Source of the DNA: Parasedimentitalea psychrophila
GTDB lineage: Bacteria; Pseudomonadota; Alphaproteobacteria; Rhodobacterales; Rhodobacteraceae
Direction of reading: 5' to 3'
Length of the DNA stretch: 64,000 bases
NCBI RefSeq assembly: GCF_030285785.1
Contig: NZ_CP127247.1
Span: forward strand, 4,115,501 to 4,179,500
Position numbers and translations under genes: made by a program. Shown piece after piece: positions 35,001 through 43,807 of this stretch. Numbering within the stretch: the stretch's first letter is position 1; every line of letters starts with the position of its first letter. The notes below the pieces were generated by a model, which was not told where the DNA came from, made no database searches, and saw nothing but the letters and a program-made list of their open reading frames with translations.

Positions 35001-37118
35001 GTGCTCCAGGCCGTTGGTAGCGGCGAAAAGCGGGCGAGCTTCGCCTTCGACCAACCGACCGGCAACTACGATCTCAAGATCGGCTATTTCGACGAAAACG
35101 ACGGTGAGGCGAGCTTCCGACTGCTGGTTGATGGCGTCGAGATCGACAGCTTTGTGTGGAACCAAGATCTCGGCAGTCCGCTTGCCAATGCGACAACGGC
35201 CACCACCCGTGACCTCCTCGGCATCTCGCTTCAGAACGGCTCCGTTATCGAAGTGATCGGTCAAAAGGACGGGAGCGAGCCAGCCCGATTCGACTATGTC
35301 GACTTCATCGGCCTGCCGGTGGGAACGCCGGACAACAACGTCGTCGTGGGCACGCCCGAGGTCGAAAACATCAATGCAGGCATCGGCAACGACACTCTTT
35401 CAGGCGGTTCAGGGAACGACATTCTTGCAGGCGGCCCCGGCAACGACATTCTGGTTGGAGGTCCCTCAAACCCAACACTCGGGCTGAACTTTACAGGCAC
35501 GCTAACGTCACAGCTTCCATTTCGTCCTCCAGACACCATGGGTGCGGTCGGGAATGACCATATCGTCGAAATGCTCAACGGACGTTTCGCGGTCTATGAT
35601 CAAACTTCTGGAAATATTATTCAGGCTCAGTCGACAGATCAATTTTGGCGAGACGCCGGAGTAACCCTTTTAGATTCTGCCGTGGATCCGCGCATCTTGT
35701 ATGATCCCATTGCGGAACGATGGATTGCTACTGCTTTCCAAAGAACGACAAATTTATATCTGCTCGCAGCGTCGCTTTCCGCAGATCCCACTGACGGCTG
35801 GGCAGGATTCTCGCTAGCTTCCGCAGAATACGCTGGTATAGATTTACCGACCTTAGGGTTCAATGCGGACATTGTCGTCGTCAATACTTCAAATGAGATG
35901 CTGACCATTCCAAAAGAAGATCTCTATAATGGAAATTTTGAAAGTGCGCAATTTTTGCTCGCAGAACCCGATCCAGGTCGCGGTAAATACCAGCCGATCG
36001 TCGACCTGGACAATAGTGGAATGCCTTTTCCGATATTCTCATTCAACTGGATTGCGGGAAATTCGGTACAGGTAGCCACGGTGAATGGAACTGCAACTTC
36101 CCCTTCAATAAATGTCCAAGTACCTGATAGCGTCATTTTTGATCAAATCTATGGTCCTCCGCCAAATGCGCAACAGCCTGGAACGAATGTACACCTGGAG
36201 ACAATTGACAATCGTTTTTTGACGAACCTGATTTTACAGGAAGGGTCCGTCTGGGGAGTGCATCACGTTGAGGAAAACGGTCGCGCAGCGTTGCATTGGT
36301 TTCAGATCGACGCAGAAACAAATACATTGCTTAATGATGGTTTAATCCCTGACGCCGAGTTGGATCTTTATTTCGGCTCAATTGCTGTCAACGACTATGG
36401 GAATGTCGTAATTGGTTATAATGGCTCCAGCGGAAGTCAATTCGTAAGCAGTTATGCTGTTACGGCGAAGTTGGCGCAAGATGGGTCCATAACTTTCGAT
36501 GAACCCGTGCTTCTGAAGGCTGGTGTTGCTCCCTACGTAGGCGCTGGTGGCTTCGATCCGGATACGACGCGGTGGGGTGACTACAGTGCCACGGTGTTGG
36601 ATCCAGACGATCCATACACGTTCTGGACGTTCCAGGAGGTCGTTGTGTCCGAGAATGTGGGCGCCACCCAAATCACCGAGATTGACCTCCTAGGCCGTGG
36701 AGTTCCCGACAACGACCAGCTGTCGGGCGGTCCGGGCAACGATACCCTGAGCGGCGGCAACGGCCTCGACGTCTTTTTATTCAACACCACCGACATCAGT
36801 TCTGCCAATGCAGAGCCTGACTTGGATCAGATCCTCGACTTCCAGATCTCCGCTGATCGGATCGAATTTATCGACGACGCGAACGTCGGTTTGAGTGGCG
36901 CCGTCGCTGCGGGCAACCAGACCGAATTCCTCGACCTCGGGGACAGCTTCGGGCCCCTTGGAAACCCAGGGGACATCTTTCTGACGATGGACGGGGCCGA
37001 CACTCAGATCGTTGCCGATTATGATAACTCGGGCAGCCTATCGAGCCTGGACCAAGTTGTCATTGTTGACGACGTTGACCCGCTCAAGCTTTTGGCTGAC
37101 ATTTTCGTTTTCGTGTGA
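32070..37118 (+). CDS. Large mosaic RTX exported protein (CBM-like modules, beta-helix, split RTX block)
   Basis: 1682 residues from ATG 32070, chosen for GGGGAGG 6 nt upstream. Order: CBM-like module 1 (about 1-145); SLREAI motif and a pectate-lyase/polymorphic-outer-membrane-type beta-helix (about 170-670); CBM-like module 2 (683-815); Ig-like domain (815-945); CBM-like module 3 (949-1080); RTX repeats (GGSGNDILAGGPGNDILVGG, about 1110-1133); a lower-GC domain (about 1134-1543); more RTX repeats (SGGPGNDTLSGGNG); and a C-terminal region ending in hydrophobic residues. There is no N-terminal signal peptide, so type I secretion is likely. It probably acts as a surface or polysaccharide-binding adhesin; no catalytic residue set was identified. 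Confidence 0.85.
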   Translation: MAMFRVEAESLNIIDGFKVETLAAASGGQTLKAESKAPESRAQFTFTGEDGIYDLDIGHFDENDGSATLTVLVNGIEVGSFVLDQELGSHLANQQTHTVRRIENVALQDGDTFEILGMRDGGEPVRMDYIDFTLTGPGTDVIEVDTPLDVTDASDGLTSLREAIAMANADPDANTITFNTDVFNDEPQDVIRLTQGALLITSDLTIDGDLNDDGQPDIIVSGDVLGDDVTTTDPFGKTITNAPANPFDSDNSYSVFSFRDSSEATLDGLVVTGAGSPGDEGSAIVVGYGANLTVRNSSLSGNTSNTWGAALYNSGTTILEDTAVAFNVAGAMFNEGLLTLSTVTATDNSSQALFNYGSLEIFDSRFAGNTSGLTNFNGGTATIQSSDFTNHIRGAIYNDGTLNMTGGSILNNTNTASGAGLRNNGGTATLDGVVISGNVAPGGGGIWNEGTLTLTNALMSENRASGEDGGAVLNDGTLILSNSMLTENSASESGGGIANRGMLTLSDSTITGSLAEGGAAITNDPGATADITNVTIAGNYVAVNSGAVSNSGDMTILNSTVTGNTSVADYNAGVFNIGTLQIGNSIVLGNTPGETYGVMTETGPNIIGGLDPADVFVAIDPVTGGGLLADNGGPTETVAILAGGPAAGAANPATATPADQRGVPRDVAPDLGAFEAQQGPPPEPFRIEAEDLTRDVAFKVKNLASASANQVLQADGSAEQRASYVFDRPAGTYSLTIGYFDENDGVSSFAVFVDGVEIGNWLWDEELGSAFADNMTATTHTIQGVNISQGEVIEFVGMKDAGEPLRFDYVDFAPTGQVTDTTPPQVDTASAPGIGNAQQGDATTQVTVTYSDNVALDVSSFDTEDIRVTGPGGIDVDVTGFSVDTPSDGTPRTVTYTIAAPGGTWDPADNGIYSVSLDVLEVFDTAFNEAEGIVDLAAFTVAIDDQPPPASFRKEAEDFDILTSYTAKSLSAASGDAVLQAVGSGEKRASFAFDQPTGNYDLKIGYFDENDGEASFRLLVDGVEIDSFVWNQDLGSPLANATTATTRDLLGISLQNGSVIEVIGQKDGSEPARFDYVDFIGLPVGTPDNNVVVGTPEVENINAGIGNDTLSGGSGNDILAGGPGNDILVGGPSNPTLGLNFTGTLTSQLPFRPPDTMGAVGNDHIVEMLNGRFAVYDQTSGNIIQAQSTDQFWRDAGVTLLDSAVDPRILYDPIAERWIATAFQRTTNLYLLAASLSADPTDGWAGFSLASAEYAGIDLPTLGFNADIVVVNTSNEMLTIPKEDLYNGNFESAQFLLAEPDPGRGKYQPIVDLDNSGMPFPIFSFNWIAGNSVQVATVNGTATSPSINVQVPDSVIFDQIYGPPPNAQQPGTNVHLETIDNRFLTNLILQEGSVWGVHHVEENGRAALHWFQIDAETNTLLNDGLIPDAELDLYFGSIAVNDYGNVVIGYNGSSGSQFVSSYAVTAKLAQDGSITFDEPVLLKAGVAPYVGAGGFDPDTTRWGDYSATVLDPDDPYTFWTFQEVVVSENVGATQITEIDLLGRGVPDNDQLSGGPGNDTLSGGNGLDVFLFNTTDISSANAEPDLDQILDFQISADRIEFIDDANVGLSGAVAAGNQTEFLDLGDSFGPLGNPGDIFLTMDGADTQIVADYDNSGSLSSLDQVVIVDDVDPLKLLADIFVFV

Positions 37119-37134
37119 GGGTGGTCTTCTATTT

Positions 37135-37280
37135 ACCTGGCAAACAGCAGAGTCTGCGTATCCCCTGACGAACACCCAGCCTTTTGCTTCGCCGGCGACC
37201 TTGATATCGTACAGTTGATCTTCTGCAGAAGTCGGGTTCTGCTTGTCAGTCGAATGACGACTATATCCAACAAAACGCAT
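37135..37280 (-). pseudogene. Serine recombinase (resolvase/invertase), N-terminal fragment
   Basis: ATG 37280 with a perfect AAGGAGGT upstream gives MRFVGYSRHSTDKQNPTSAE and DQLYDIKVAGEAKGWVF, the resolvase N-terminal domain with the nucleophile serine in YSRHST. Homology ends near 37140, from where the frame merely runs antisense into the RTX gene. The recombinase is therefore truncated at its junction with the RTX locus. Confidence 0.7.
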
Positions 37281-37289
37281 TCAAACCTC

Positions 37290-37815
37290 CTTGGATGAAG
37301 TAGCACTTGCTCGGTTGTCTTCGGCGAATTGAGCAGAGGCGAATGCCTTCCCAATTTCACACGAGATGAGCTTGAGCTTAGAGTGCGCATCCTCTGGTAT
37401 CCTAGAACTCGGGCGCACAAAATATTCGTATCGGGTGCGAGGATCTCGTTTCCTGCATATGATTACTGTACTGGCATTCTACTTTTCGCCCGAGTTAAAC
37501 CCACAAACACTGTACACGAAAAGGCCGATGAAATATTGCCAATGGTGGTTGATTGCCAATTAAATTCAACACCTTAAAGGCTAAATCTACCACCACCGAT
37601 CACACAGGGTTCTTTTTAGCAGCATTGTGATTTGAGGTGTCAATTTGGGGCAAATACTGGCGGCGTGCCTGCCTCACTTTGGCTACGCGAATCAGTCTAT
37701 CGAGTGCAAATACCTGCTTTGAGTTGGCCAAGAACAGGCAGAAAAGGACAAGTGCCGAGGTGGTCCCAGTAACTCGACCAGTTTGCAGCCAACTTAAGGT
37801 GGATCAGGGTTTCAT
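37290..37815. other. Gene-free stretch
   Basis: No convincing coding frame, RNA gene or repeat seen. Composition is AT-richer than the flanking RTX gene. It separates the recombinase fragment from an IS3-type transposase remnant. Confidence 0.4.
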
Positions 37816-38022
37816 TTAGGCTGCTGATCTCATTGGTTCCATTTTTCTGTCATAGGCTTCATCTGGGGTCAAGATTCCGTGCGTGGAATGTGGCCGTTCG
37901 GCGTTGTAGTACGCGATCCATTTTTTAATCCCGGTGCGTGTTTCCGAACCGGTTTCAAATGCATTGAGATAGATGCACTCGTATTTCAGGGAACGCCAAA
38001 GCCTTTCTATCAGTCGGTTGTC

Positions 38023-38062
38023 CGTTGCCCGGCAGTCGAATTCGCAGAATTCGATGAGAGGG
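38023..38062 (+). repeat. IS-associated hairpin insertion (IS3b, first)
   Basis: Preceded by TGTC. CGTTGCCCGGCAG, stem TCGAATTC / GAATTCGA, loop GCA, right end TGAGAGGG. 40 nt. Confidence 0.85.
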
Positions 38063-38086
38063 GGCCACCGACCTTTCCCGTCCATG

Positions 38087-38125
38087 CACTGCCCGGCAGC
38101 GCATGTTTACATGCGCGAGAGAGGG
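38087..38125 (+). repeat. IS-associated hairpin insertion (IS3b, second)
   Basis: Preceded by CATG, followed by GATA. CACTGCCCGGCAG, stem CGCATG / CATGCG (extended by G-C), loop TTTA, right end CGAGAGAGGG with one extra GA. 39 nt, the only length divisible by three, but it carries a TAA stop in the transposase frame. Confidence 0.85.
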
Positions 38126-38745
38126 GATATCTCTACGTCCGCATCTTTCAGCGCATTCGTCCATTCAAACCCAGTGAACTGACTGCCCTGATCGCTGTTC
38201 ATTATCGCTGGTTTCCCATATTTTGCGATGGCCTCTTTCAGGGCTTCAACACAAAAGTCAGCCTCCATGCTGTTGGACAATCGCCAACTGAGAACTTTAC
38301 GGCTGAACCAGTCCATGATCGCGACCAGATACAGAAATCCGCGCCGCATAGGAATGTAGGTGATATCAACGCACCAGACCTGATTTGGCCGATCAATCGT
38401 CAGCCCCCGGAGCAGGTAAGGGTAAATCTTATGCTGAGGGTGTTTCTTGCTCGTGTTTGGCGTCTGATAGATTGGAACCAAGCGCATAAGCCGCATCAGG
38501 CGGCGCACACGATGGCGACCGCATTTGTGACCCTGCCGCTGCATATACCGTTGTTGTTGGACACTTATTATTGCAGTAACCGGAAGAGCCCGGAGGATGG
38601 CGGAAGAAGCCGGATGGAACCTTATAAACAAGAGTCTTTGTGTCGGCAGGCCACATCCTGGACAGGTATGATGGATGTCCTTCAAAACAGATTTAAACGG
38701 GCCTTTCGCGCCGTTTGCCCAATATTGGGGCACCTTTCTTTGCAA

Positions 38746-39209
38746 ATTATTCTGACGTCTCTGAGAGGCCTATAAATAAGGTTGATCGGCCATTGCAATC
38801 GCCTCGGCACCCCAGCAAGCACGCTTATTTTGAGGGTCATAACTGGGAAATCCCGCGCCAAGTTTGTTCACGGCTTCCCAGAAAGAGACTAACTGTTATA
38901 AATCATGCAGTTAAATAATTTTTGTCTCCTGTTTTTTCTGATGGAAGTGGGAAACGATTTCTCAATTTTCACGACACGCTCAAAAGGCTTACGCTACCTC
39001 TTCTGCTGGGCTGAAGAGCTAATAACATCGCGAAGGTACAGTTTCGAACGACACGCAGAAAACTCCAAACCTGCGCAATCAGCGAACAATGCTGCTGGCG
39101 CAGTAAGTCGTAACTAAGGGCGGACTCCGGTCAAACACTGCTCAGAAAATATTGGCGAATTTTTTAGAAACGGTTGTTTAGGGCGTCGCCGTGCGAATTC
39201 ATTCTTGTC
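38746..39209. other. Gene-free stretch
   Basis: AT-rich sequence without a recognisable gene. Short frames only. It lies between the IS3 remnant and a pseudo-tRNA and may be the edge of a former genomic island. Confidence 0.4.
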
Positions 39210-39279
39210 TGGGGGTATCTGGAGTTCATATCAGGCTCAGAACTGAAGGTCGTAGGTTAAAATCCTACTCCCGCAACCA
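39210..39279 (+). pseudogene. Degenerate initiator tRNA (tRNA-fMet-like), CCA-ended
   Basis: The 3' half is almost perfect for an alphaproteobacterial tRNA-fMet: variable loop AAGGTC, T-arm GTAGG-TTAAAAT-CCTAC, acceptor strand TCCCGCA, discriminator A and encoded CCA. The 5' half aligns loosely (CTGGAG...GGCTCAGAACTGAAGG), with CAG where the CAT anticodon should be and a weakened acceptor stem. It looks like a tRNA-derived integration scar rather than a working tRNA. Confidence 0.55.
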
Positions 39280-39324
39280 CGTTCACCGAACTCGCAAGTG
39301 TGTTCGCGTCTGGCCCTTCGCCCC

Positions 39325-42300
39325 CTATTTCGTTCCCGAAATCGTGCAAGCGTCTATCGCATCTGTCGCACCGAGATATTGCGCCCTCTGTTGGAGCCCC
39401 AGCACTCCTTTGCTCAGTTCGCAGGCGGCTTGAGTGCTAAGAACATCCCAAACGCGCACCACACCGTCGTCACCGGAACTCGCAAATTTCTGACCATCCG
39501 GATGGGCGGCGAGGCGCCAGATTGAAGCGGTATGTGCATTCGGTATGTGGCCCACCAACTTTCCGTATGTCATATCCCAGATGTGCAGCCCTCCGCGCCG
39601 GTCACTTGCAACAAGGGTCGCGCCGTCACCGAGAATGAGGACATCCGTCGCGCCTCTTACATGCCCGGTAAAATCTTTCAGTCGCTCACCATTGGGCAGC
39701 TTCCAAATCGACACGATTTCGTCGCTGTCCGCCGCAGCCAGTAACGAACCGTCTTTGCTGAAAGACACCGACCAAACGAGATTATTTGAAACATCCAGAA
39801 TCGTCGGCTCCGCCTCCTCCGCCAGAGACCAGATATGGACCTGACCCCGGCTTGTCGAAAGCGCAACTTTGGAAGCACCAAAATCCATCGCCGCTCGCGT
39901 GACACTGCCTCTCTCGGGTTTGAAAAGTCGTATTGTGTTTTTCGTTTCCAAGTCGATCAGGTGCGCGGCACTTTCCGCCGCCACCAGAAGTTTGGAGCCG
40001 TCCGAAGAAAAGTTCAGAGACCAGATCGCCTCACCAATGGGTGAAAGATTGACCTGCGCTCCCGCGAAATCAGTACTTGAAATGATAATCTGGCCATTTC
40101 GGTCCGCAGTTGCGAGACGTTTGCCATCGGGCGACAGCGCCACGGCCCAGACCTGATGCCGATGCAAAGGCATCGTCGATACGGTTGAATTCTCCGCAAA
40201 CTCGGACACCGCAATTGAACCGTTGGTGTCCCCAACGGCCAAATGGCTGTTGCCAAGCGCCAAGCCCTTGACTTGCGCTCCGTTGGTAAGCCTGTAATCC
40301 TTCGAGAGGGGCACCTTTGGCCCCAGGCGCCAGAACCTGACTTGCTGATCAGCGCCCAGTGTCGCAGCTATTCGCTGATTATCCGACAACGCAATATCTA
40401 GGATTCTCCCTGTATGGCCGGATGGCGAGCGGGCTTCCAATTCCTGGTTTTTCACATCCCATATCGAGAGCTTTCCTTCAGCGTTACCTCCGACCAGCCT
40501 CCAACCATCAGACATGAATTCTACGGCACCTATAGTCTCTGTCGCAGGAAACGCTCTACCGACGGCCTTGCCGGATCCGATTTCGACAATTGCAGAGCTG
40601 CCGTCGCTGCTCACGGTGGCCAGAAATGCTCCGTCATCGCTGAAGGAAAGACCCCATACATCACTGGAATGCAGGGTGGTCAGCGATGGGAATAATGCCT
40701 CGCCCGCAGGATACTGCCAGGCCCAGACCTCGCCCGCTCCATTGCCTGCAACCAGAGCGCGACCGTCTGGACTGAAAGCGACACTGGTGAAGTCCCCGTT
40801 TCTGGTTGCAATAATTCTACCGTCTGCACCGCCCCTGTCAGAAATCGACCATATCCGAACACGGCCATCCTCTCCTACTGTAGCAATGGTCGGATCGTTC
40901 GGGTGGAACGCCAGTCGCCAAAGGATGTCGCTTGTTTCGCCCAGTAGCCACGGCTCTTCGGCAAAACCGCCGCTGTACGGCCAGAAAACTATGCGCCCGC
41001 TATCGCCCACCGCGGCAAACCCGTCACCATGTGGCGAGAATGCGATGTCCTGAACACCCCCGATATCACTTACAAGCTCTTCGGCCACCTGGTGTCGAGT
41101 TGCGGTATCCAGAATACGAACCATTCCGTCACGTCCTCCTGTCACAACAGAGCCTCCGTCTGGAGAAATCGCAATTGAAAGAGCGTCCCTCGCAGGAACA
41201 AGCGCACCCATCGGCGCTGGAGTTCCCTTGGAAAGGTTAAGACGCGCTCGAAGCAATGCTACCCGGGCATCAAATGTGGTCTGCGGGCTACGCGAACGTG
41301 AAATCGACTGGACCGCTAGGTTCAGTGCCAGTAACGGATCATCTGTAGCGTATCCTGCCGCTGCAGCGCTAAGAGCGCTCGCAAAACTGTCGTTGGCCCT
41401 AATTGTTGCGGCGTCTGCTATTGCCGCGTTCGCCTGAGCGTGTCGTGACTGTTTTAAGGCGATAACGGAGGCCGCAGTTGCTCCAATCGCCAGAGCTGCA
41501 AGCGTTCCCACTGCCGCAAATTGTAGACGGTGCCGTTGCGCACGCCTGTTGTTGGCCTCCTTCTGCGCAGCTTCCTGGGCCATAGAACCGGCCTCCAGAA
41601 ACTCCCTTTCTTTAGCTCCTGCCTTGTCTTGGTTGTTCTCAAACCATTCCAGCACATATCCCAATCGCGCGCCTCTAAGCAGCATCTCGGAGTCGCGACC
41701 TGCCTCGATCCACTCTTCAGCCATCTGAACAATTCGAAGGCGTAGCCGCAAATCTCCTCTGGACCGCTCAATCCACCGACTCAGACGCGGCCAAGATCGC
41801 AGCAATGCTTCGTGGGTAATCTGCACGGTCTCGTCGTCAATGGTAAGAAGCCGCGCTTCCGTCAACCGTTTAACAACCCTCTCCATGACAGGCGCATCTC
41901 TGTCGCCCTTCAATTCCGAACGCGCAAGAACGCGGCGTGCATCGGCGCCACCTTCACCCGGTGTTACCAGATTGAGCAGTAAGCGTTCCGCGACGCGGCG
42001 TTCATCATCCGAAAAGTCATTGTCAAAAACGACATCAGCAGTCTGACGAATGGCACCGGCCATGCCGCCACTACCGCGATATCCTTCATAAGTGAGCGTG
42101 GCGCCCAGGCGACGCACCCAGGTTTCCACCAACGCATGCGAGATCAACGGCAGAACACCTGCATCGTTGCCGGCTTCGGACACAATCGCGTCGACCAGAT
42201 ATTGTTCCACGTAGATGCCCGCGCGCCTTGCCGGTTCCACAATTGCGCGGCGCAAATCTCTGGCGGTCATCGGGCCGACAAGAACTTGATTGCGACTGAC

Positions 42301-43794
42301 TGCTTCGGCAAGCCACGGAACAGCAGCACAGTTCTGATAGAAATCCGCGCGGATCGTTATGACGACCCGCACCTTGCTGTCGGCAGGGTCTGTGAGCGCC
42401 GCAAGAGCATCGACGAAATCCTGCGTCACCTCTGGCGCGTTGAGCGTGAAGAGTTCCTCGAATTGATCGATGGCCAGCAACAGCGGTTCTGAGCCAGCGT
42501 CCAACAGCACCTGCCGGGCGACTGAGGGTCGCGCAACAAATTCGTCCAGCCGGACTCTGGCATTTTCATGATTGCCGCGCAGGCGGAAAAACAACTCGGA
42601 GAGTGCGTCGGTTCCAGGCGTAAACAGTTCGATCCGCCAACCTTCGCTACCAGTTATACTGCCTTGCCGCAGAGAGGATATGAGACCTGCGCGGATGAGC
42701 GAACTTTTTCCGCTTCCTGAAGAGCCGCCAACAACCAGAACTTTCAGAGATTTTAACCGCTGGAGCAAATCTGCAACAAGTTCCTCACGGCCGAAGAAAC
42801 GGTCAGCGTCTTCCGGCTGAAACGCACTCAGACCGCGATAAGGGCAATCCGCACCCGGCGTTGGCAACGCGTTGCCATCGTGTCGTGCGATAGTAGGATC
42901 CGGCATTTTAGCAGCGATCCGGGCCATCACATCGTGGGCCGCGCTGCTCCAGGCCTGGATATCATCGAAACGCCTAACAGGGTCCAATGCCATTCCCAGC
43001 AGGAAGAAATCCCTCCACGGTTTTTCCTGGAACTTGATTTCAGCTTCGACGAATGCTGAATCAGGAGGGCGCGCTCCGGTGGTCGCATACCAGAGCACCG
43101 CGGATGCTGAGTAAATGTCGGCGGCACGGCTGACTCCACCGTCCGCTCCAAATTGCTCTGGCGCCATATAGGCCGGTGTTCCACCGAGGAGGAGAGAGGA
43201 TTGATTGTCACTCGACAGATCCCTTGCGATTCCCAGATCTCCAATCATCACCCTTTCCAAAAGAAATTGCTGATCTCCCGGCAACGGCATCGCCACGGTC
43301 AGGTTTTGACAACCGCTCGCAATGGTCTCCTGCGGCAACCGTGTGCCAATTGTTTGGTAGAGAATATTTTCTGGTTTCACGTCTCTGTGGACTATGCCGG
43401 CGCGGTGGATCGCGGACAGACCGGATGACAGCGCATCCACCAATTGCAGGATGTCTTGCTGCGGCAATCCGGCGCCTTCCTTGCGACGGGCCTGAAGTTG
43501 GTTTGCCAACGTTCCCAGGTCAGCATAATCCATGACAAAATACGGGCTGCCGTCCGAAAGCCGCCCGACATCGTGAATCCCAACGATATTATAGGACTTC
43601 ATCCGCCGCAGCAGTCGCGCTTCTTCAATAAAGCGTTGCTTGAGATTCATGTCCTTTTCGTCATGAAACAAGAGGATCTTGATGGCGACTTCCGCAGTGA
43701 GTTCTTCGTCCCAAGCCAGCGCCACAACCGCAAATCCACCGCGCGCGATTTCACGGCGAACCACGTAGCGCCCGACATATTCCGGGAGTTCCAT
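39325..43794 (-). CDS. Ser/Thr protein kinase - STAND NTPase - WD40 protein
   Basis: 1489 residues from ATG 43794 (MELPEYVGRY); longer in-frame extension crosses the neighbouring gene and is rejected. Kinase domain about 9-290: glycine loop IARGGFAVV, K39, HRDVKPEN with D138, DLG at 186-188, APE at 211-213. Then a novel-STAND NTPase: Walker A GGSSGSGKSS (356-365) and acidic LLLAIDQFEEL. A probable membrane helix (AAVGTLAALAIGATAAS) near 830-850 precedes about a dozen WD40 repeats to the C-terminus. It likely senses a ligand through WD40 and signals by oligomerisation and phosphorylation. All kinase key residues are present. Confidence 0.9.
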   Translation of the reverse strand: MELPEYVGRYVVRREIARGGFAVVALAWDEELTAEVAIKILLFHDEKDMNLKQRFIEEARLLRRMKSYNIVGIHDVGRLSDGSPYFVMDYADLGTLANQLQARRKEGAGLPQQDILQLVDALSSGLSAIHRAGIVHRDVKPENILYQTIGTRLPQETIASGCQNLTVAMPLPGDQQFLLERVMIGDLGIARDLSSDNQSSLLLGGTPAYMAPEQFGADGGVSRAADIYSASAVLWYATTGARPPDSAFVEAEIKFQEKPWRDFFLLGMALDPVRRFDDIQAWSSAAHDVMARIAAKMPDPTIARHDGNALPTPGADCPYRGLSAFQPEDADRFFGREELVADLLQRLKSLKVLVVGGSSGSGKSSLIRAGLISSLRQGSITGSEGWRIELFTPGTDALSELFFRLRGNHENARVRLDEFVARPSVARQVLLDAGSEPLLLAIDQFEELFTLNAPEVTQDFVDALAALTDPADSKVRVVITIRADFYQNCAAVPWLAEAVSRNQVLVGPMTARDLRRAIVEPARRAGIYVEQYLVDAIVSEAGNDAGVLPLISHALVETWVRRLGATLTYEGYRGSGGMAGAIRQTADVVFDNDFSDDERRVAERLLLNLVTPGEGGADARRVLARSELKGDRDAPVMERVVKRLTEARLLTIDDETVQITHEALLRSWPRLSRWIERSRGDLRLRLRIVQMAEEWIEAGRDSEMLLRGARLGYVLEWFENNQDKAGAKEREFLEAGSMAQEAAQKEANNRRAQRHRLQFAAVGTLAALAIGATAASVIALKQSRHAQANAAIADAATIRANDSFASALSAAAAGYATDDPLLALNLAVQSISRSRSPQTTFDARVALLRARLNLSKGTPAPMGALVPARDALSIAISPDGGSVVTGGRDGMVRILDTATRHQVAEELVSDIGGVQDIAFSPHGDGFAAVGDSGRIVFWPYSGGFAEEPWLLGETSDILWRLAFHPNDPTIATVGEDGRVRIWSISDRGGADGRIIATRNGDFTSVAFSPDGRALVAGNGAGEVWAWQYPAGEALFPSLTTLHSSDVWGLSFSDDGAFLATVSSDGSSAIVEIGSGKAVGRAFPATETIGAVEFMSDGWRLVGGNAEGKLSIWDVKNQELEARSPSGHTGRILDIALSDNQRIAATLGADQQVRFWRLGPKVPLSKDYRLTNGAQVKGLALGNSHLAVGDTNGSIAVSEFAENSTVSTMPLHRHQVWAVALSPDGKRLATADRNGQIIISSTDFAGAQVNLSPIGEAIWSLNFSSDGSKLLVAAESAAHLIDLETKNTIRLFKPERGSVTRAAMDFGASKVALSTSRGQVHIWSLAEEAEPTILDVSNNLVWSVSFSKDGSLLAAADSDEIVSIWKLPNGERLKDFTGHVRGATDVLILGDGATLVASDRRGGLHIWDMTYGKLVGHIPNAHTASIWRLAAHPDGQKFASSGDDGVVRVWDVLSTQAACELSKGVLGLQQRAQYLGATDAIDACTISGTK

Positions 43795-43807
43795 CGACGT
43801 TCTTAGG

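Larger units (their letters stand above)
37816..38745 (-). pseudogene. IS3-family (IS51/IS150-like) OrfB with two hairpins
   Basis: Minus-strand reading contains the HTH_21-like GHKCGRHRVRRLMR, PNQVWCVDITYIPMRRGFLYLV, IMNSDQGSQFTG and, after the hairpins, DNRLIERLWRSLKYECIYLN with the catalytic glutamate and the YYNAERPHSTHG end. The hairpins at 38087 and 38023 lie 24 nt apart in the segment ISMDGKGRW-DNRLIE. No OrfA or clear ends were identified; upstream sequence to about 38760 is degenerate. Confidence 0.82.

Noticed and set aside
40296-40320. CGAGAGGGGCACC in the WD40 coding region, like the hairpin right end
   Set aside because: No inverted-repeat stem or left motif is adjacent and the reading frame is uninterrupted; coincidence.
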